Numbered from the stretch's first letter, positions 1 through 13,260 are shown. The stretch is 64,000 bases of DNA from Myrmaecium sp. VS I D KN 1 (GCA_019775845.1 JADQAV010000002.1:1240001-1304000); one strand, 5' to 3'. Translations and numbers: made by a program. The notes: generated by a model not told the origin, from the sequence alone.

Positions 1-948
1 TGTGTGTATGTGTGCAACCTATGAGGGACAGCGAAAACAGCGGAAAGAGCGTTTGCCAGTGGAGTTTGGCATACTGGAGAAGGAAAGACAGGAGCAAAAA
101 AAGGGAGGGTGAATCACACGTTTGTACGTACGGCTCGTGGTCTTAACAAAGACCAGACGAAGCGTAGATCCTCTCAGTGGGATGTATGACGTTGGTGATG
201 GCTCCCCATGATCGCCCAGGGATCTGCGGCGTCATCGCCAGCAGGCGACAGATTAGAAGGGTCCATCCCGGGAGGAAGGCATGTTTACTGTACAGTATAT
301 GGATATGGATACCTTAACCTGGAAGTATGTAGACATGGAAGGACGCCGTTACCTAACGCGGCAGCGATGAATAAGGTAGTCAAGTTTTTGTACTAAATAC
401 CTAGTACATGAGTTGCTTTTACATTTTATACAAAGGAAGCTCCTGACAGAAACGAGCAATTTGAATATCACCAAAATCTCCCACATGGCTTCCGTTACGA
501 GTACGGAAACTATACTCCTTTTCAAAGGTGTGTGAATGACTAGTACAACGTTGAATCCTCAAGCCCTGGGATAGAACATCATAAGTACACATGCCGTCCG
601 TTGCTTTCCACAAGTCAGAGAATATGAATCGTGAACGAAACCGTCCCACTGACATGGTGGGCTGTCAAGGTCACATGTATTCTGCTTCCACGACCTTTCT
701 GCCTTAGGAGACTCCATTCTTTAGGTACTTGTAGGGGCTGCCCACCCGTTCGGTTCCTGCAGGGTTCCTTGGTCCCTGGCGCCCCCTCCTCTCCACGCCG
801 TCACCCGTTGCTTACCGTTGTCAAACCTACGGACGTACTACTCTAGGAGTACTCCATCCCCGTCAGTTCAACGCCTCATCACGCCTTCACGACGCGTTCA
901 TCGAGCGTCCCCGAATCCGAGTGACTGAACCTCGTCGCATCCGGAGCC
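1..948. other. Intergenic, upstream of APT1
   Basis: No supported gene. The open frames here are short, overlap on both strands and match no family I recognise. The last 100-150 bases hold the presumed promoter and leader of the thioesterase gene. Confidence 0.5.
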
Positions 949-2025
949 ATGTCACGCACCGCGGCGCTCGTAGTCCCAGCCCTCAAGCGGCACACCGCCA
1001 CGGTCATCGTCGCCCATGGCTTGGGAGACAGGCAAGTCCACTTCCATCTATTGGGATACGGATATGCTCAACGCTAACACTCCACAGCGGCACTGGCTGG
1101 TAACTCGCCCTCTCTACCAACCTCCCCCCGTGGATCGACGACTTACATGGACACTCAAGGATATGGCTCGCTGAGAACTGGCGTCGTCGCAACAAGTTCG
1201 AAGAGGTTTCCTTCATCTTTCCGAATGCGCCCAACATCCCGATTACTCTGGTATGATTCCTGGACCTCATCCGGGTCGAGACCGAGGCTGACCATGAGCC
1301 GTTGCAGAATATGGGGATGCACATGCCGGGCTGGTACGACATTGTAAGACCACGCGAGTTCAATCCCGTCTGCTTCCCCTAGTGTTTGAGGCCCATTTCG
1401 ATTCCGGCGCCGCCTTCTCTGATCAAGCGCATGAAACTGACGTGATTGATCCCGACACCAGGCATCTCTTTCAGACCTGGCTCAGGCCGAAGATGAGGCT
1501 GGTATCAAGCGGTCCCTCTCCTACTTCCATTCTCTGATCGACGAGGAGATCGCCAAAGGCATTCCTTCTGATCGCATCGTTCTTGGCGGGTTCTCGCAGG
1601 GCGGAGCTATGTCGATCCTCTCCGGCGTGACTTGTCCGCACAAATTAGGCGGCATCTTCGGCCTCAGTAGCTACCTGCTTCTGCGTAACAAGATTAGAGA
1701 GATGATTCCTGCAGAAAACCCGAACAAAGGGACCCCTATCTTCCTGGGCCACGGAGATGCTGACCAGGTCGTACGCTACAGCTGGGGCAAGCAAACTGCT
1801 GATCTGTTGAAGGAGTGGGGTTGGACGGTCGACTTCAAAACATACCAGTACGTTGTTCCTCTCCGGGTGCCGGCGTTTACGGCTGAATATTCTGCTGACA
1901 TCATCTCTTCTTGCAGTGGCCTTCCACACTCAGCTGACCCAGAAGAGATTGACGATTTGGAGGCCTATCTTACGGCCAGGATCCCTCCAGTCGGAGAAGG
2001 GAAGGACACTGAATCCGCTCTCTGA
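949..2025 (+). CDS. apt1: Acyl-protein thioesterase 1 (alpha/beta hydrolase)
   Basis: Cytosolic serine hydrolase of the APT1/lysophospholipase family, which removes palmitate from S-acylated proteins. Exons: 949-1031, 1088-1099, 1160-1250, 1308-1343, 1462-1847, 1917-2025, giving 238 aa, close to the usual 230-240. The N-terminal HGLGDSGTGW loop, LAENWR, PNAPNIPIT and the GFSQGGAMS nucleophile elbow are all present. The predicted triad is Ser119, Asp174 (HGDAD) and His206 (GLPHS). Two splice oddities: intron 1 uses a GC donor (AG|GCAAGT) with a normal CAG acceptor, and exon 2 is only 12 bases. Both are needed to read the conserved HGLGDSGTGW loop. The start is the first ATG in frame, eight residues before the first core strand. 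Identification is firm; the small exons are inferred from phase and family match. Confidence 0.93.
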
Positions 2026-5000
2026 CTCGGCTGCTCTGGCGACGACTTCCCTTTATCGAGATATTCGGTCACGATACTAGCCGGCTGGCTTGGTGTTGTC
2101 TTACTAATCTGCATGATGACATATAAAGCCCGAAGGAGCGGGTAATGAATCTATATCACGAGACTCGATCAGTTTGGAGGGGACGAATTGTATATGTCCT
2201 TTAGACATATGGTGTTGTGGGAGATTGTCAGTTCATGATTGATATACCAGGCTCTTGCGTGCCTATTTGGACCATTCTTATTCATTCGTTTGGCACTTTC
2301 TGACTTGTTTTGTTACTGTCACGGTCGCATTGTCACTTCATAAGCTTTGCATATTTGCTTCTCTTGCCAAGGTCCTCTAATCCGCTCTCTCTAGCTGGGT
2401 GGTTCGTGCGATGTTGACGAAGCTGCGCACTTCTCTACAGGGGCATACCCTGCTGACGCAGCTCTTGCATTCACGCAAGATTGCGTTCCTCTGTCTCTCC
2501 CTCTTGTCTTGCCAATCGGCATTCCCCGAGCTGTCACATCGGGCACAAGCACGTCACTGCCGCGCCCACGAGACCGAATCAGTCCAGGCGCTATGCGCAT
2601 CCGGTGCTATCAACCGCAGACTAACGCAGGCAAGCAGTGCTTTCACTGTACAGCGTCGTCGAGGGGGGGCGCGCGAGATACGTGTCCCCCGCCTTCGAAG
2701 CCGGCTTGCGATGCCGGTGTCAGCTAGTTGTGCTAAGGGGCGCAGCTTCCGCAATGGTCCAGCTCAGCATGTTAGCTCGTCCAGGGAGGACGGCATCTTC
2801 CAGTCGAACTCAGATCCTACGGGCATTTCTGGTGGAGGTCGCATGCGTCTGCTTGAGCAGGCCACCACAGCAGCCATCACCGACCAACGCTGATGCTAAA
2901 ATAAGCCATGTCCATACTGAATAGCCTGCAGAATTGCGGCGGAGGCAGAGGCAGCTGCAGCTACTCCCTTTGGGCTCACCGACGACCATCCATGGACACA
3001 CCACACCGTACGCTAAGGCGTATACAAGCCACCGCTTGAGAGTATTAGTCCGATACCGTCCAGCCGCGTCTGGCGATCGCGGGCATTGCTTATTGGAAGC
3101 GTACAGCCCCTCCCGTGAGGACTTGCCAGCTACGGAGAGGCCTAACCGCGGAAGGTAATTAGCGGGATCCTATTCCTGGGCGCTGAGTCTTCCTAGGTAC
3201 GATAGTGGAAGGGCAATCTCCTGGATTCGAGGGAGGAGCTGAGAGAATTCCCCTTCGCCAGCCCATTCACAGTGAAAAAAAGCCCGTGCATGCTTAGTCC
3301 GGAGTACTGCATGTGTAGTCTTGTAGAAGCGCTCTGACAGGGAGCGGGTAAGAGTCAGTATGCCCCGTTCATTGTACGTGTGTGCGGATACTCAGACCAT
3401 CAGCTACACCGGTACAATAGGCTACACCCTCCATCGTCAAGCTGGAGGCAGTTCTCCACTGTGCTGGAGATATCTCTGACACGACTGAGCGTTACGAGCG
3501 CTTTTGTGCAACCATTATTCATATCCGGTGGACGATGTTCCTGGAAAACGCGGCGCCACACCCAACCAACACCGCTCGGCCCAGCCGTTGCACCGTCCTC
3601 TCCCTCCTCTCAGCCTTGCCCACTACCCGACCCCTCCGGGCCTTTTCCTTTCTTTTGCTACCCGGACACCGGTTTTTGACAGATACGCATGTTTTCTCTT
3701 TTGGGAAAAGAACATGCCACTTTCCCCAACCATCCTCCTCCGCCTCCTTGCAGTCATGCGCCCTCCTACATCGGGGGGCTCGTGTTACTATTTTCCCTGC
3801 CCGCTCACCCATCCGCTCACTTATCTCCTACGACCAAGATCACCCCAGGCGGCATTTCAGTCCGTTTGGAAAAGGGGAAACCACAGCCAGGAGAAGGGGA
3901 ACGTACATACTCTCAACGCGCACACATCCGTCTCATTGTTTGGTTGACGTGGCATCTACGCTATGGCAACATTCCTTATGTTTTGTCGTATTTTCATTAG
4001 TTTTCTCCTCTGTCGTTTCTTCGTCTCCTTCGGCTGGTTTGTCTCCAAGGGGTGCTCCAGGCGAGGCTAGCGGGGAAACGGGAACTGGAGCCATCATAGC
4101 GGCGATGACTAGGAGGGGCTCGGAGATAGATATGGGAGGAAGGCACGGCCCGATGCCGAGCAACGATGTTCACTAGTCAATTCTTTTTAATTCTCCGTTT
4201 GGGGATGGGTAAGAGGGATGGACGGTACATCACATCCGGTCGAGACAACGGTCGCAGAGCAGCCTGGCCAGGCCAGCCTTATTACTCGTCGGTAATGCCC
4301 CAACAGCGCCAAGAGTCAATCACGGTATGCAGCAATGGAAACCTGGAATCGGATTGCCTCTTTTCGGCAGTGCTCGACAAGCCCTCCTGGTTCATTGCAA
4401 TCCCTCCAACCCGGAACAATGAAGAAAAAGGGGTGGGAGAAGGGGGACAATGGGAACAGTACCGGGGTGTGTTTCACTAAGGACAAGAGTGATGGATAGG
4501 ATGCTTTTTTGATGCCCATGCTTGCCACACGTCTGCATCCTGCAGGCTTACGACCATACGAGGTGCACCCTGCTGTTCTGCTCTTCTTCTTTCTCTACCC
4601 TCAGTTGCCAGCTATCGTTCTGGATGGGAAGCCGGGTTCGAAAGTGTTGGCCTTGGTCCTTCACCCGAATTGATCGGCCCCTCTGTCGATCTGGATACGG
4701 GACCAGTGGGGGATGAAGTTGAGCCGCTGTTGATCGCTTCTTCGTGTGTATATGCGAACGGACGGTGTACGTATACCTCACAAGGGGATTTGCAGTCCAC
4801 CGCCCCTTGTTATCAGATCAGCGGAAAAGGAGCGGGGTGGAGTTGAGGTGGGGCCGGAGGGCATGGGTTGCGGCTCCGCGGAGACGATGAGCGGGACGTG
4901 ATGAGATCGGATGGGGATAGGGGTGCAGGACCGGAAAGCTGTTGTTCCTCCCGCGGAGGGCGAGGCGGTGCGGTGCAGTGCAGTAGTAAGTTACCTGACT

Positions 5001-6827
5001 GTATCTTACTTTGTAGATTCCCACTGTGCTTCATACACATGTACGGATACCGTACGCGAGTATCACTCGTGATTCCGGTGGAAAACGGTCACGGTCCTCT
5101 AGTGCCGACCTCCCTCAACCACCATACGTTCATCCATTCACCCAATGACAGCTCGAGGAGCACGCAGTATGCATGTTGGGAACATGGAGGTGATGAACCG
5201 CGAACCCGGAGACCGCCGTTTGTGATCCGTCCGTGCGGGGGAAGGGGGCCCCGGGGTGCGTTGTGCTTGCCACCCCACCCCACCCCACCCCAACCCCTCT
5301 TTCCCCCTGTCACTGCCCCCTGGCCGGCAATGACAGGGACCCTTTCCCTGACTTGTAACGGTGAAGGAGAGTAGGCAGAAAACAAAAGGGGCTGGATACG
5401 ACAGTGCGTCTCCCGCCGCGGAGGAAAGAAAAAGGGAGGCTCGTATTATAGGCATACATGTGTATACGTACGTCCATACTGATAGATATAAATCGTGAGG
5501 AATCTGGTTGGTGCAGGATGGCATATAGTGTATATAGATAAAGGGAGAACAGAACTACAATGTGGTAACACCGAATACGGGCGTTGGGGATGACAGTCCA
5601 CGACCAATAGCGGATCCATCGGGAAGAAGATCAAAGGATGCTGGTGCTACTGCAATGCGGGAGGATAAAAGGGGGGAGGACTGATGATCGACGGTCGAGC
5701 GGTGTTGCATCTGATCTCCCTCGGCTCCCATCTGGATACGAGTAGCCTGGAGGCTCCTTCATTCCAGTTCTTCTTGGAAGGACGCGCTATCTTGCCCCTT
5801 CGTCACCTGGACAGAGCGAAGTGGAACGCAATCCTCTGACGGAATTCTCCGGCGGAATCGATAATGCTGAGTACGTTGAGTGGAGCGATAGGGAAAGGAA
5901 CGATAGAAAAGAGAGACAGAAGAGAGAGAGAAGGAAGCGATGTGAAGCGACGACGTATGCAAGGTGCAGATCAGATCAGATAAGTAGTTGTATGTACTCC
6001 CGTGATGGTGAGAGGTGGTGGGTACCGTACTGATTCTCACCCTGACGGCGTGTCCGGAACGCATTCTGCTGCACAAACAACTCCACCAACCACTCAAGGC
6101 CAAGCAAAAGCAAATTCCGCATCAAGACCGACGGTTGGCGGCGTACTACTGCATGCTTTTGCTGACGGGAGGATTTCCAAGGCCATCCCGAAGGAAGCCC
6201 CTCTACCTAGCAAGCAAGACGTCGGGTGTCTCAGATGACGCTAACCGCCGGCTACGCCAGACACCCAACAGCCGAGAAAGCGAGAGAATAGACTTTCGCT
6301 TAACGATGACTAAGCTCGCCAGCCTCGGCATCTTCCCTAGCGTCATTCTTTTCTCACCTAGCCCCTACTCCTAGCCCCATAGACAAGAAAGCGGAACAGT
6401 TTCCCGTCAGCTTTTTCGACACTAGCAAGCAAGCTACTCACTCCCAACAAACGTGAAAGGAGGGAAAAGGGGGTGGGGGATTAATTGGGCATGGATGGGG
6501 TAGGTAGGTGGAGATGTGTGTGTCTCGCGGGTGTTTTGATATGTGTTCGGAGCAGGCGCCGGGAGAGGCCGATGAAGGACAGGTCCCGCCTTCGCTCGTG
6601 GTATTTATTTTCCTTACTACTCTAGAATGCTGCACATGGTTCTGAGTGAGGGGTGTGGGAAAGGCAAAGGAGAGGCAGAGGCAGGTCACTGTGATTCACG
6701 CATTACTTACCGCTCCTCTACCTACCTCTCGCTACTGCCTCTCCCTTCTTGGCAGGGTAGGAGGAGCGGTACGGGGACCAAAAAAGATGGGGGTGGAGGT
6801 GTGCGATCTTTTTTTTTTTTGTGTCTT

Positions 6828-6870
6828 GAAAGAGGGGGGGGGAGGGGGGGGGGGGGGGGNNGGGGAAGGG
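6828..6870. repeat. Poly-G tract with two unresolved bases
   Basis: A near-pure G run of about 35 bases interrupted by one A and by NN at 6860-6861. It follows a T11 run by a few tens of bases. The Ns mark a place where the assembly could not resolve the homopolymer, so its length is uncertain. Confidence 0.95.
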
Positions 6871-7662
6871 GCGTGCCAGGGAGATGAAGGGGGTTTCCTC
6901 AATACCGTAAATTCACCAAGCTGCCAGACTCAGACAAGAGCAAGCCACCCGGCCGGATGAGGAGGAATTAGGGGTGGGGAAAGATGGGAAAGAGGGTAGG
7001 CCGTGGGTTGGGTGCGTATGCGTGTGGGTGGTTGATGGTTGATGATGGTGGAGAAATGAATGAAACGTGTGTGCGCACTACGGAAGAGGGACCGTAGCGC
7101 GGGTTCAGAGGTCTACTTATTTTTCGTACTTGTTAGGTACGGATACTTGAAGTAGGTAGGGCGGTCCCATACATTCAACGCTTCCATTTTCACTCTTCTC
7201 CTAAGTCGAGGCCTTTTCTCACGGACTTCCTGATAGATCGGCGAGCAATTCGACCGACCGGATATCGGCATGGAATGGATTGATGAGGGTGGGTCATCAT
7301 ACAAGAACGTCCCTCCTTTCTCTTCTCGACGAGTTTTCAGACGAATTTCTTCCTGTTCATGCAGTTGTTGTGGTGATCGTGCCGTCCAAACTCATGTAAA
7401 ATGTTGTATGCCGTTTGAGCGAGGTCCCATACGCATACGTGCGTGTGTACCTGTACTACATTCAGCCTCGCTGCCCTCTACCTGATCTTCAACCACACGT
7501 AGCCGCGTCCGCAACGGGTCTGGGAGTGCGCCACCTTCTTTCCCTCCTTGTATAAGGCACTCCCCTAGAAAGGTGTCCGCTTCGAGGATGGAGCGCGCAA
7601 ATAAAACAAAAAAGTGGTTCGTTTGTGGTACGATGCGCTGGAAATGACTGACCGGTGTTTGG

Positions 7663-7664
<2 letters not shown>

Positions 7665-7695
<31 letters not shown>
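7665..7695. repeat. (GT)n microsatellite
   Basis: About 15 uninterrupted GT dinucleotides, preceded by a short G run. Intergenic. Confidence 0.97.
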
Positions 7696-7696
<1 letters not shown>

Positions 7697-8465
7697 TGGA
7701 TTGGATGCCTGAAAACGAAGGGATCGAAGAGGGAAAGCAAGCCACCGCCCCCACTTGGGAGCCTCTGTGTGCGGCGACTCGGTGAGGCTTGTTAGGGTGG
7801 ATAAGTAGAAGGTGGCGAAAGTGAGGGACAGCAGCAATAGAGCGGGAACGTGAAGTACTTACGTACACACCAGGCTGGGCTGCGGTGGCGGGGCCTCTCT
7901 TTCATCCATCACCCCCACTCCAAACTTCGCCTGAGTCATGCCTGCATGCCAATGCCAACGCCAGTTCCAATGCCATCTGCATTGATCACCATCATTACCA
8001 CTGTTTAGTCGGGGCAGTTGGTCCGAGGGGTTGGGGTGGCGCGTGCGTGCGTGCATGCATGCGTGGGTGGGTGGATGTGTGCATAAGATGAATTACCTTA
8101 CTTCCGTGGAGAGGGCGTGTGTACATAAGAGTACATGATGCGTGGGTGGACGTTGCGCTCGCTCGGGTGTGGCTGCGGGCCTCCCAGCATGCGGCAGCTG
8201 GCAGGCCCGGAAACAGAATGAATGGGCAGGGATGGAATCCTCCCCCGGGTTGCCCGCGCCCCCTGTGGCCCGGCAATGGGTTGCCTTCCTTACCCCTGGG
8301 AAGAGGGAACTTAGAGCGTGGACGGGACGGGTGGACGGACGGACGGACGGTGAGAACCCGGATGGCAGACGAGACGCCCAGCAGACAGGTTGCCCAGCCG
8401 CCACCGCAACCACACGCCCAGACGCCCAGACGCCAGTCGGGAAATGTGGACGGCTTCATGCTCTC

Positions 8466-8484
8466 CTCTCTCTCTCTCTCTCTC
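8466..8484. repeat. (CT)n microsatellite
   Basis: A short run of CT dinucleotides. Nearby, tetranucleotide runs of GCGT/GCAT type (about 8040-8070) and GGAC type (about 8330-8350) add to the simple-sequence character. Confidence 0.9.
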
Positions 8485-8920
8485 CCTTACGTCTCTGTGT
8501 TTCATGTCTGAACGACTCTAGTATAATAACATCTCTACTCTCCCTAAATATATACATTACAAATTGAACATGTGTATAAGGTAGTATATAATATCTCTGT
8601 CGGTCGTTTTATAGTCTCTCTGGCTCATGCAGCGCTACAGTACCTACCTATATATATAGATAAAAGATACTACCTAATAGATACTCGGGAGGGGGTCACA
8701 CTTCGCTCCCGGGATATTGCTTACCTCATTATTCATCCATGTCGGCCCCTCTCCACGCCTAAGGCACAGGAATTACCTTCCTACAGCAGGTCGTAGCATT
8801 CAAGCATCATATGTAGATGCTCCAGAAACTCTCAACTTTGCCTTTGGTCCTCTTCCGTGCGATGATATCTGCCGTCTCTCTCTGCCTACTACCTACCCAC
8901 CATGTCCCTTGTCACGCGAT

Positions 8921-8943
8921 GCTGCTGCTGCTGCTGCTGCTGC
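8921..8943. repeat. (GCT)n microsatellite
   Basis: Seven to eight perfect GCT units in sequence with no supported gene. Confidence 0.95.
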
Positions 8944-9188
8944 TTATCGCAAAGAGTTCACCATGGAAGGGAAAGAGCCAAAGAAAAAAGAAGATAGAGA
9001 ACACATCGAAATGGTCTTTCTTTTGATCGGTCCCGTGCATGCCATCAACGAACGAAAGGTGGCCTTGCCCTCCTTCGTCGTCCCCTGCCGTTTGTCGTCT
9101 TCCAACCCTACGTTCTTCAAAATCACCCTCTCCTCAAGAAAGACCTCCAAACCCCATCAATCTATGCAAACCCAACCTTGGAGTAAGC

Positions 9189-9272
9189 AAGAGAAAAGAA
9201 AAAAGAGAAGAAAAGAAGAGGGAAAGGAAGAAAAGGAAAAAAAAGGAAATCAAAAGGGAGAAAGAAAAGAAA
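9189..9272. repeat. Purine (A/G) tract
   Basis: A 61-base uninterrupted A/G stretch (9189-9249) that continues to about 9272 with only two pyrimidines. A second purine-rich stretch follows near 9315-9355. It lies downstream of the minus-strand Zn2Cys6 gene. Confidence 0.9.
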
Positions 9273-9715
9273 TCGTGTGCTTGCATGCCCGTCGTATATC
9301 TCTCCCAATCTTGAAGGGGAAGAAAAGAAAAGAAATGAGAAAAAAGGGGGAAAAAACCTCGATAGGGAATCTGAACTTTTTTGTCTGCTGGAAAGCCCCA
9401 AGAGGAAATAGGAAAAGAGGCGCCCAATAACTCCATACGCTAACGTCAGCATCGACATCGACGTCGACATCGAGCTCCTCACGGTTTTCCCGACGTAAAA
9501 ACTGGTTCATCTCTCCCTCTCTCTCCTGAACGAGCTCGATCGGCGGGACCCCGTGGCGGCTTCGTTGTCGTCCTGTCCGAGCCGGGCTGGGCGCGAACCT
9601 CTAGGCGGCCAACGAGCGAGGAAATCATTATCATTATTAATTCGCCGCGTGACCCACCACCGCAGCCTTGCCGTGGACCGTGCCGGTGCCACCGCCACTG
9701 TCGCATCTTAATCCA

Positions 9716-11201
9716 TCATGTCGGCCCAGGATTTGGCGCGTAGTAATTGTGGAATTGCGTCTGTAAAATCTGGGGCTGCTCTTCGTCCAGACGCTCCAAC
9801 GGCATGGGGTCTTGGTACCATTGCCGACCGAAGGGTTGGCTTGGTACTTGCTCCGTAGGGTCGCCGCCACCCGTAAAGCCATATGAAGCAACACCTTGCG
9901 GGTACGTGAATCCATCTACGGGCGCAGTGCTGGCCGGTGCCGTGAACGACCCTGCCTGCGTAGAGGAAGGTAGGATATGCGGTGCGGCGTTCATCTGATG
10001 CGCGAAAGTGTATGAGGCCGTTGGCTGCTGGAAGTTCGGAGTGATCGGCACTTGGTGTTGAACGAAGCCCGGCATCTGTGTCCCGTTTGCGATGCTTCCG
10101 TGCGACAGCGACCGCGGCGGTTGTCTGTATGCCTGATCGTCTTCGTAAGCGCCAAATGATAAGCTCGAGGCGTCGCTGAAGTTCCTGGAGATGGGCATGC
10201 TTTGAAAACCGATTCCACTGTCAAGTGTCGACGAGACGCTCGGCTGAGGTGAGCTGTAGTAGCTAGCTGGTATGTTCGGATCGTCGAATGAGGTAGATTG
10301 GCTTATGTAGCCCGAAGGAGACCAATATCCCGAAGTGGTCTGCGGGTAGGCGGTAGCAGACATCAAAGGCACTTTTCGTTGTGAGCTGGACGTCCGACAT
10401 GCGCTTTCTTCCTAGGATCACGTACCTGAATGAGCGTCCGGAGGCAGAACGTCGATGTCTGCAGGGTTTCCATACTGAGGTCCGCTTTGATCCGGCAGAG
10501 GGTCGCCAAACTGGTTGTAGTCTTGGACCTGCGCATTCACCGGCACGAATACTGATCGAGGCGACGGAGGTGCAGTAGCGGACGGAGGGGTGACCTTAGT
10601 TTCCTTCTTACTCGAGCTTGACGGGCGCTGATCCGGAGGCGCTTGTTCGACGGCAAAGAAGTGGCACTCTTTCTTCAACCTGATGCAGTTCTGGCACTTC
10701 CCTCCCGGATCGTTGTCGTTCACCAGGCACCTGATTTTCCTCTTGCGACAGTGACCTGCGCCATGTTAGGTTCGTCTACTTTTCAACGCAGATGAGCACG
10801 CAAGGTTGACGAAAGAGACCCATGCTCACAGAGGACACCGCGCACTTACCACAGGCCACAGAGGTTCGGTGGTAGCCGAGCTTGTTTCGACGCTTATCGG
10901 CGGTGGGGGAAACTGCTCCGGAATCCGCACTGGAGAGGTTGCGCATATGAGGAGTCGACACCGATCGCTTAAGCTCCGAGGGTGATTTACCCTTGGAAGG
11001 CCGTCGTAGTCGTTGGTGCTTGGGTAGAAGAGGCGAGTGAACAGTGGTTGCCTGAGTGTTTAGGGCAGCCTCGACGCTCGCAGGGAGGGGAGAGAACGGG
11101 ACGGCAACAGAAGCTCCGTGGTCCGAAAAGACGTGCTGCTCCTGGTGCTGTTGCTGTTGCTGATGCGCTTGCTGTTGTTGCTGCGAATGATCGTACGACA
11201 T
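9716..11201 (-). CDS. Zn2Cys6 transcription factor
   Basis: Nuclear DNA-binding regulator. Exons on the minus strand: 11201-10850, 10755-10426, 10371-9716, giving 445 aa. The N-terminus has a Gln/His-rich stretch (residues 6-25), then a basic segment running into the zinc cluster at Cys117, 120, 127, 138, 141 and 148 (C-x2-C-x6-C-x10-C-x2-C-x6-C). The cluster is split by intron 1 after the first Cys, as is common in such genes. The rest is Pro/Ser/Gln/Tyr-rich and looks disordered, with no fungal_trans middle homology region. The motif just before the cluster (NKLGYHRTSVACGHC) is, from memory, widely conserved in Pezizomycotina orthologues, but I cannot assign a named gene. Targets are unknown. 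The start is the first ATG of the open frame; an extra upstream exon is possible. Confidence 0.85.
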
Positions 11202-12999
11202 GCCGCTGTAGGGGCCAAGAAGCGGGATGAGGTTGGCGTATATTGGCTACTAAGGCACGTCTGTCAGCCGCGGCACGTTCCAGCCATCAACGACGTGCGT
11301 CCACTTCTTCAGCACTCGGTGCCTGACCGCCTGTCAGGACGGGAACGAGGTTAAAGACCGACTGCACGAGGCCAGCACGAAGACGCCGGGACTGTCGGGG
11401 AGGCGAGGGGACAACGAGTCGAGGGAAGGGTGAGGCTGGGGGAAAGGGAGGGAAGAGGATTGTGCAAGGGGGTAATGAAAAAGGCATGGGAGGGATGGAA
11501 GGCCGAGAGGAAGGGCTGTCCAGCATCACAACAAGGGACTTTGGTCCGAAAAGCGTACCTGATCCTCGTGGGAGCGCGTCTCAGACCGGACGTTGACACT
11601 AACAGTTGGGCCTGGTCTGTGACTGCCGCGGGAGGTACGGGCGGGGCGGTAGGTAGCTGGCGATCACCCAGTCAGTGGGATCGTTTAGGCGCAGCCTGAT
11701 GCAGGTCGCGGATCTGGTTGACGGGCACGAGAGGACGGGGATGGCCAGCTTGAAGAACTCATGGCTTAGGGGAAGAGACAAGCTTTGGGCTGACTGGCTG
11801 GAGAGGGCTTGACAGCCTAAAAGGCCAGCCAGGCACCGGGCTTGAAGGCAGATGCAGAAGGGCTAGCGCGGATGGCAATTGGCTTGAGGGGGGAGGGCAG
11901 GTCGTACGTACATACAGAGGGTAAACACGATGAAGCGTGGGCGGCGTGTGGAGTAGTAGTGGGTAGGGCGATGGGAGATGGCGTGTAAGTCTGAAACGAT
12001 CAGGCTGGGACGCAGCAGGGATGGCGGACGATTAAATACCGTACGGTAAGACGGCCGAAATGAGATTGGGACGGAAACTTGGAGAGAAGGGGACAATATT
12101 TACGAAGGAAGGGGAAAGGGGAAAGGGAAGGACGGCAAAGGTGGACTGAGAGGTAATTTAAACGGAGGAGCAATGAGCAAACAAACAGCAATGGAAAAAG
12201 GAGTAAGTACGTGTACACCCTGTAGCAAGTAAAGCGTGTGATGACTGACTGAGTGCAGCGCTTTTATTCCTCGCAAACAGAGGTAAAGATGGAAATGAAT
12301 TGCCGTCAGCGGCAAGTGAGACGTGATTACCTCATGAACAAGGGGCTTTTGAGAACGGTGGCGGATCGTTACCGGATGATGAAGCGATGGATAATAACAG
12401 GTGAACGAATCGAAATGGTAAAAGTCGTATCCAAAGTGAAAGACAGAAAAAAACATGGGGAACTACTAGCTTGACCCGTACCTGATGGGGAATGAGACGA
12501 ATACCGGGCAGTACCTACTACTCGTAGGACTAGCGATCAAGCCATAAGGGATTGACATCGTGGCGAACGAGAAGAAGTCGTCGCCGTCGCCGCCCCCGGG
12601 GCGATGATTGCACCATTGCAGCAGGCTGGCGTGGCCCGAACAGCCTCGCTCTGGCGTTTGGACGAGCCTCCACCCCTCCGTGACTGATGAGGCGTCCGAC
12701 GTTGGCGATGGACGGTGGACGAGCGTTTTTCGTCGTGTCCCTTAGGTCACATACCTTACCTTCCTCGTCCCTAGCGAAGGTACCTTACCAGGTTGTACAT
12801 CGACCACCGGAACGTGGGTTTCGGCAGTTAGCGTGGTGTGGCCCTTGACCTTTTCCCAGGTTTCCTTCTCATCTTTTATCCCATCTTATCCCATCTTACT
12901 CCGTAGTAGTCACCTTATCCACTTCATCTGCCCGACGTCCGCCGCTGGCACGCCCCCCTAACCCTTTCCATCCACCTGCGGTACTCCTCTAAAATACAT

Positions 13000-13070
13000 A
13001 CAAGTGAGTACCTAGTACTGTAGGAGTACCTTAGGTAGCGGGTACTTTTACATAAGGTACCCAAAGTACC
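13000..13070. repeat. AGGTA/TACCT-rich island
   Basis: A dense run of TACCT, AGGTA, GTACC and TAGTACT words, partly palindromic. A smaller cluster lies at 12744-12792. The same vocabulary recurs in other intergenic regions of the window. Confidence 0.75.
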
Positions 13071-13260
13071 ATGACACCGGCACCCCTCCCTCTCCCCTTG
13101 GCCCTCCTCTGTTGGCTCTTTCCTCAGACAGATTATTGGCGGCTTGGCAATCTCTGCTGATGATCTCCATGCCTCCTCTGACGGCAGGAGCGAGGGGCGC
13201 TACCCAGCCGATTCAAGACCGGTTAACGGCGCGATGATTTGCGGGACGAGCGTCTCACTG

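Larger units (their letters stand above)
2026..9715. other. Gene-poor block of about 7.7 kb
   Basis: I find no credible coding gene. Open frames are short, low in complexity and mirrored on both strands. The block holds simple repeats (GT, CT, GCT and GGAC-type runs), a purine tract, a poly-G run with two Ns, and small AGGTA/TACCT motifs near 7130 and 8640. It lies between the 3' end of APT1 and the 3' end of the minus-strand Zn2Cys6 gene, so it is not simply a promoter. A non-coding RNA or a fast-evolving small gene cannot be excluded. Confidence 0.45.

Noticed and set aside
2399-2924. Overlapping open frames on both strands (up to 164 codons)
   Set aside because: Arg/Ser/Cys-rich translations without domains, mirrored on both strands, no splice-supported family match.
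3504-4176. Open frames up to 213 codons
   Set aside because: Three overlapping plus-strand frames with Pro/Ser/Arg-rich composition, no recognisable motif and no coherent start context.
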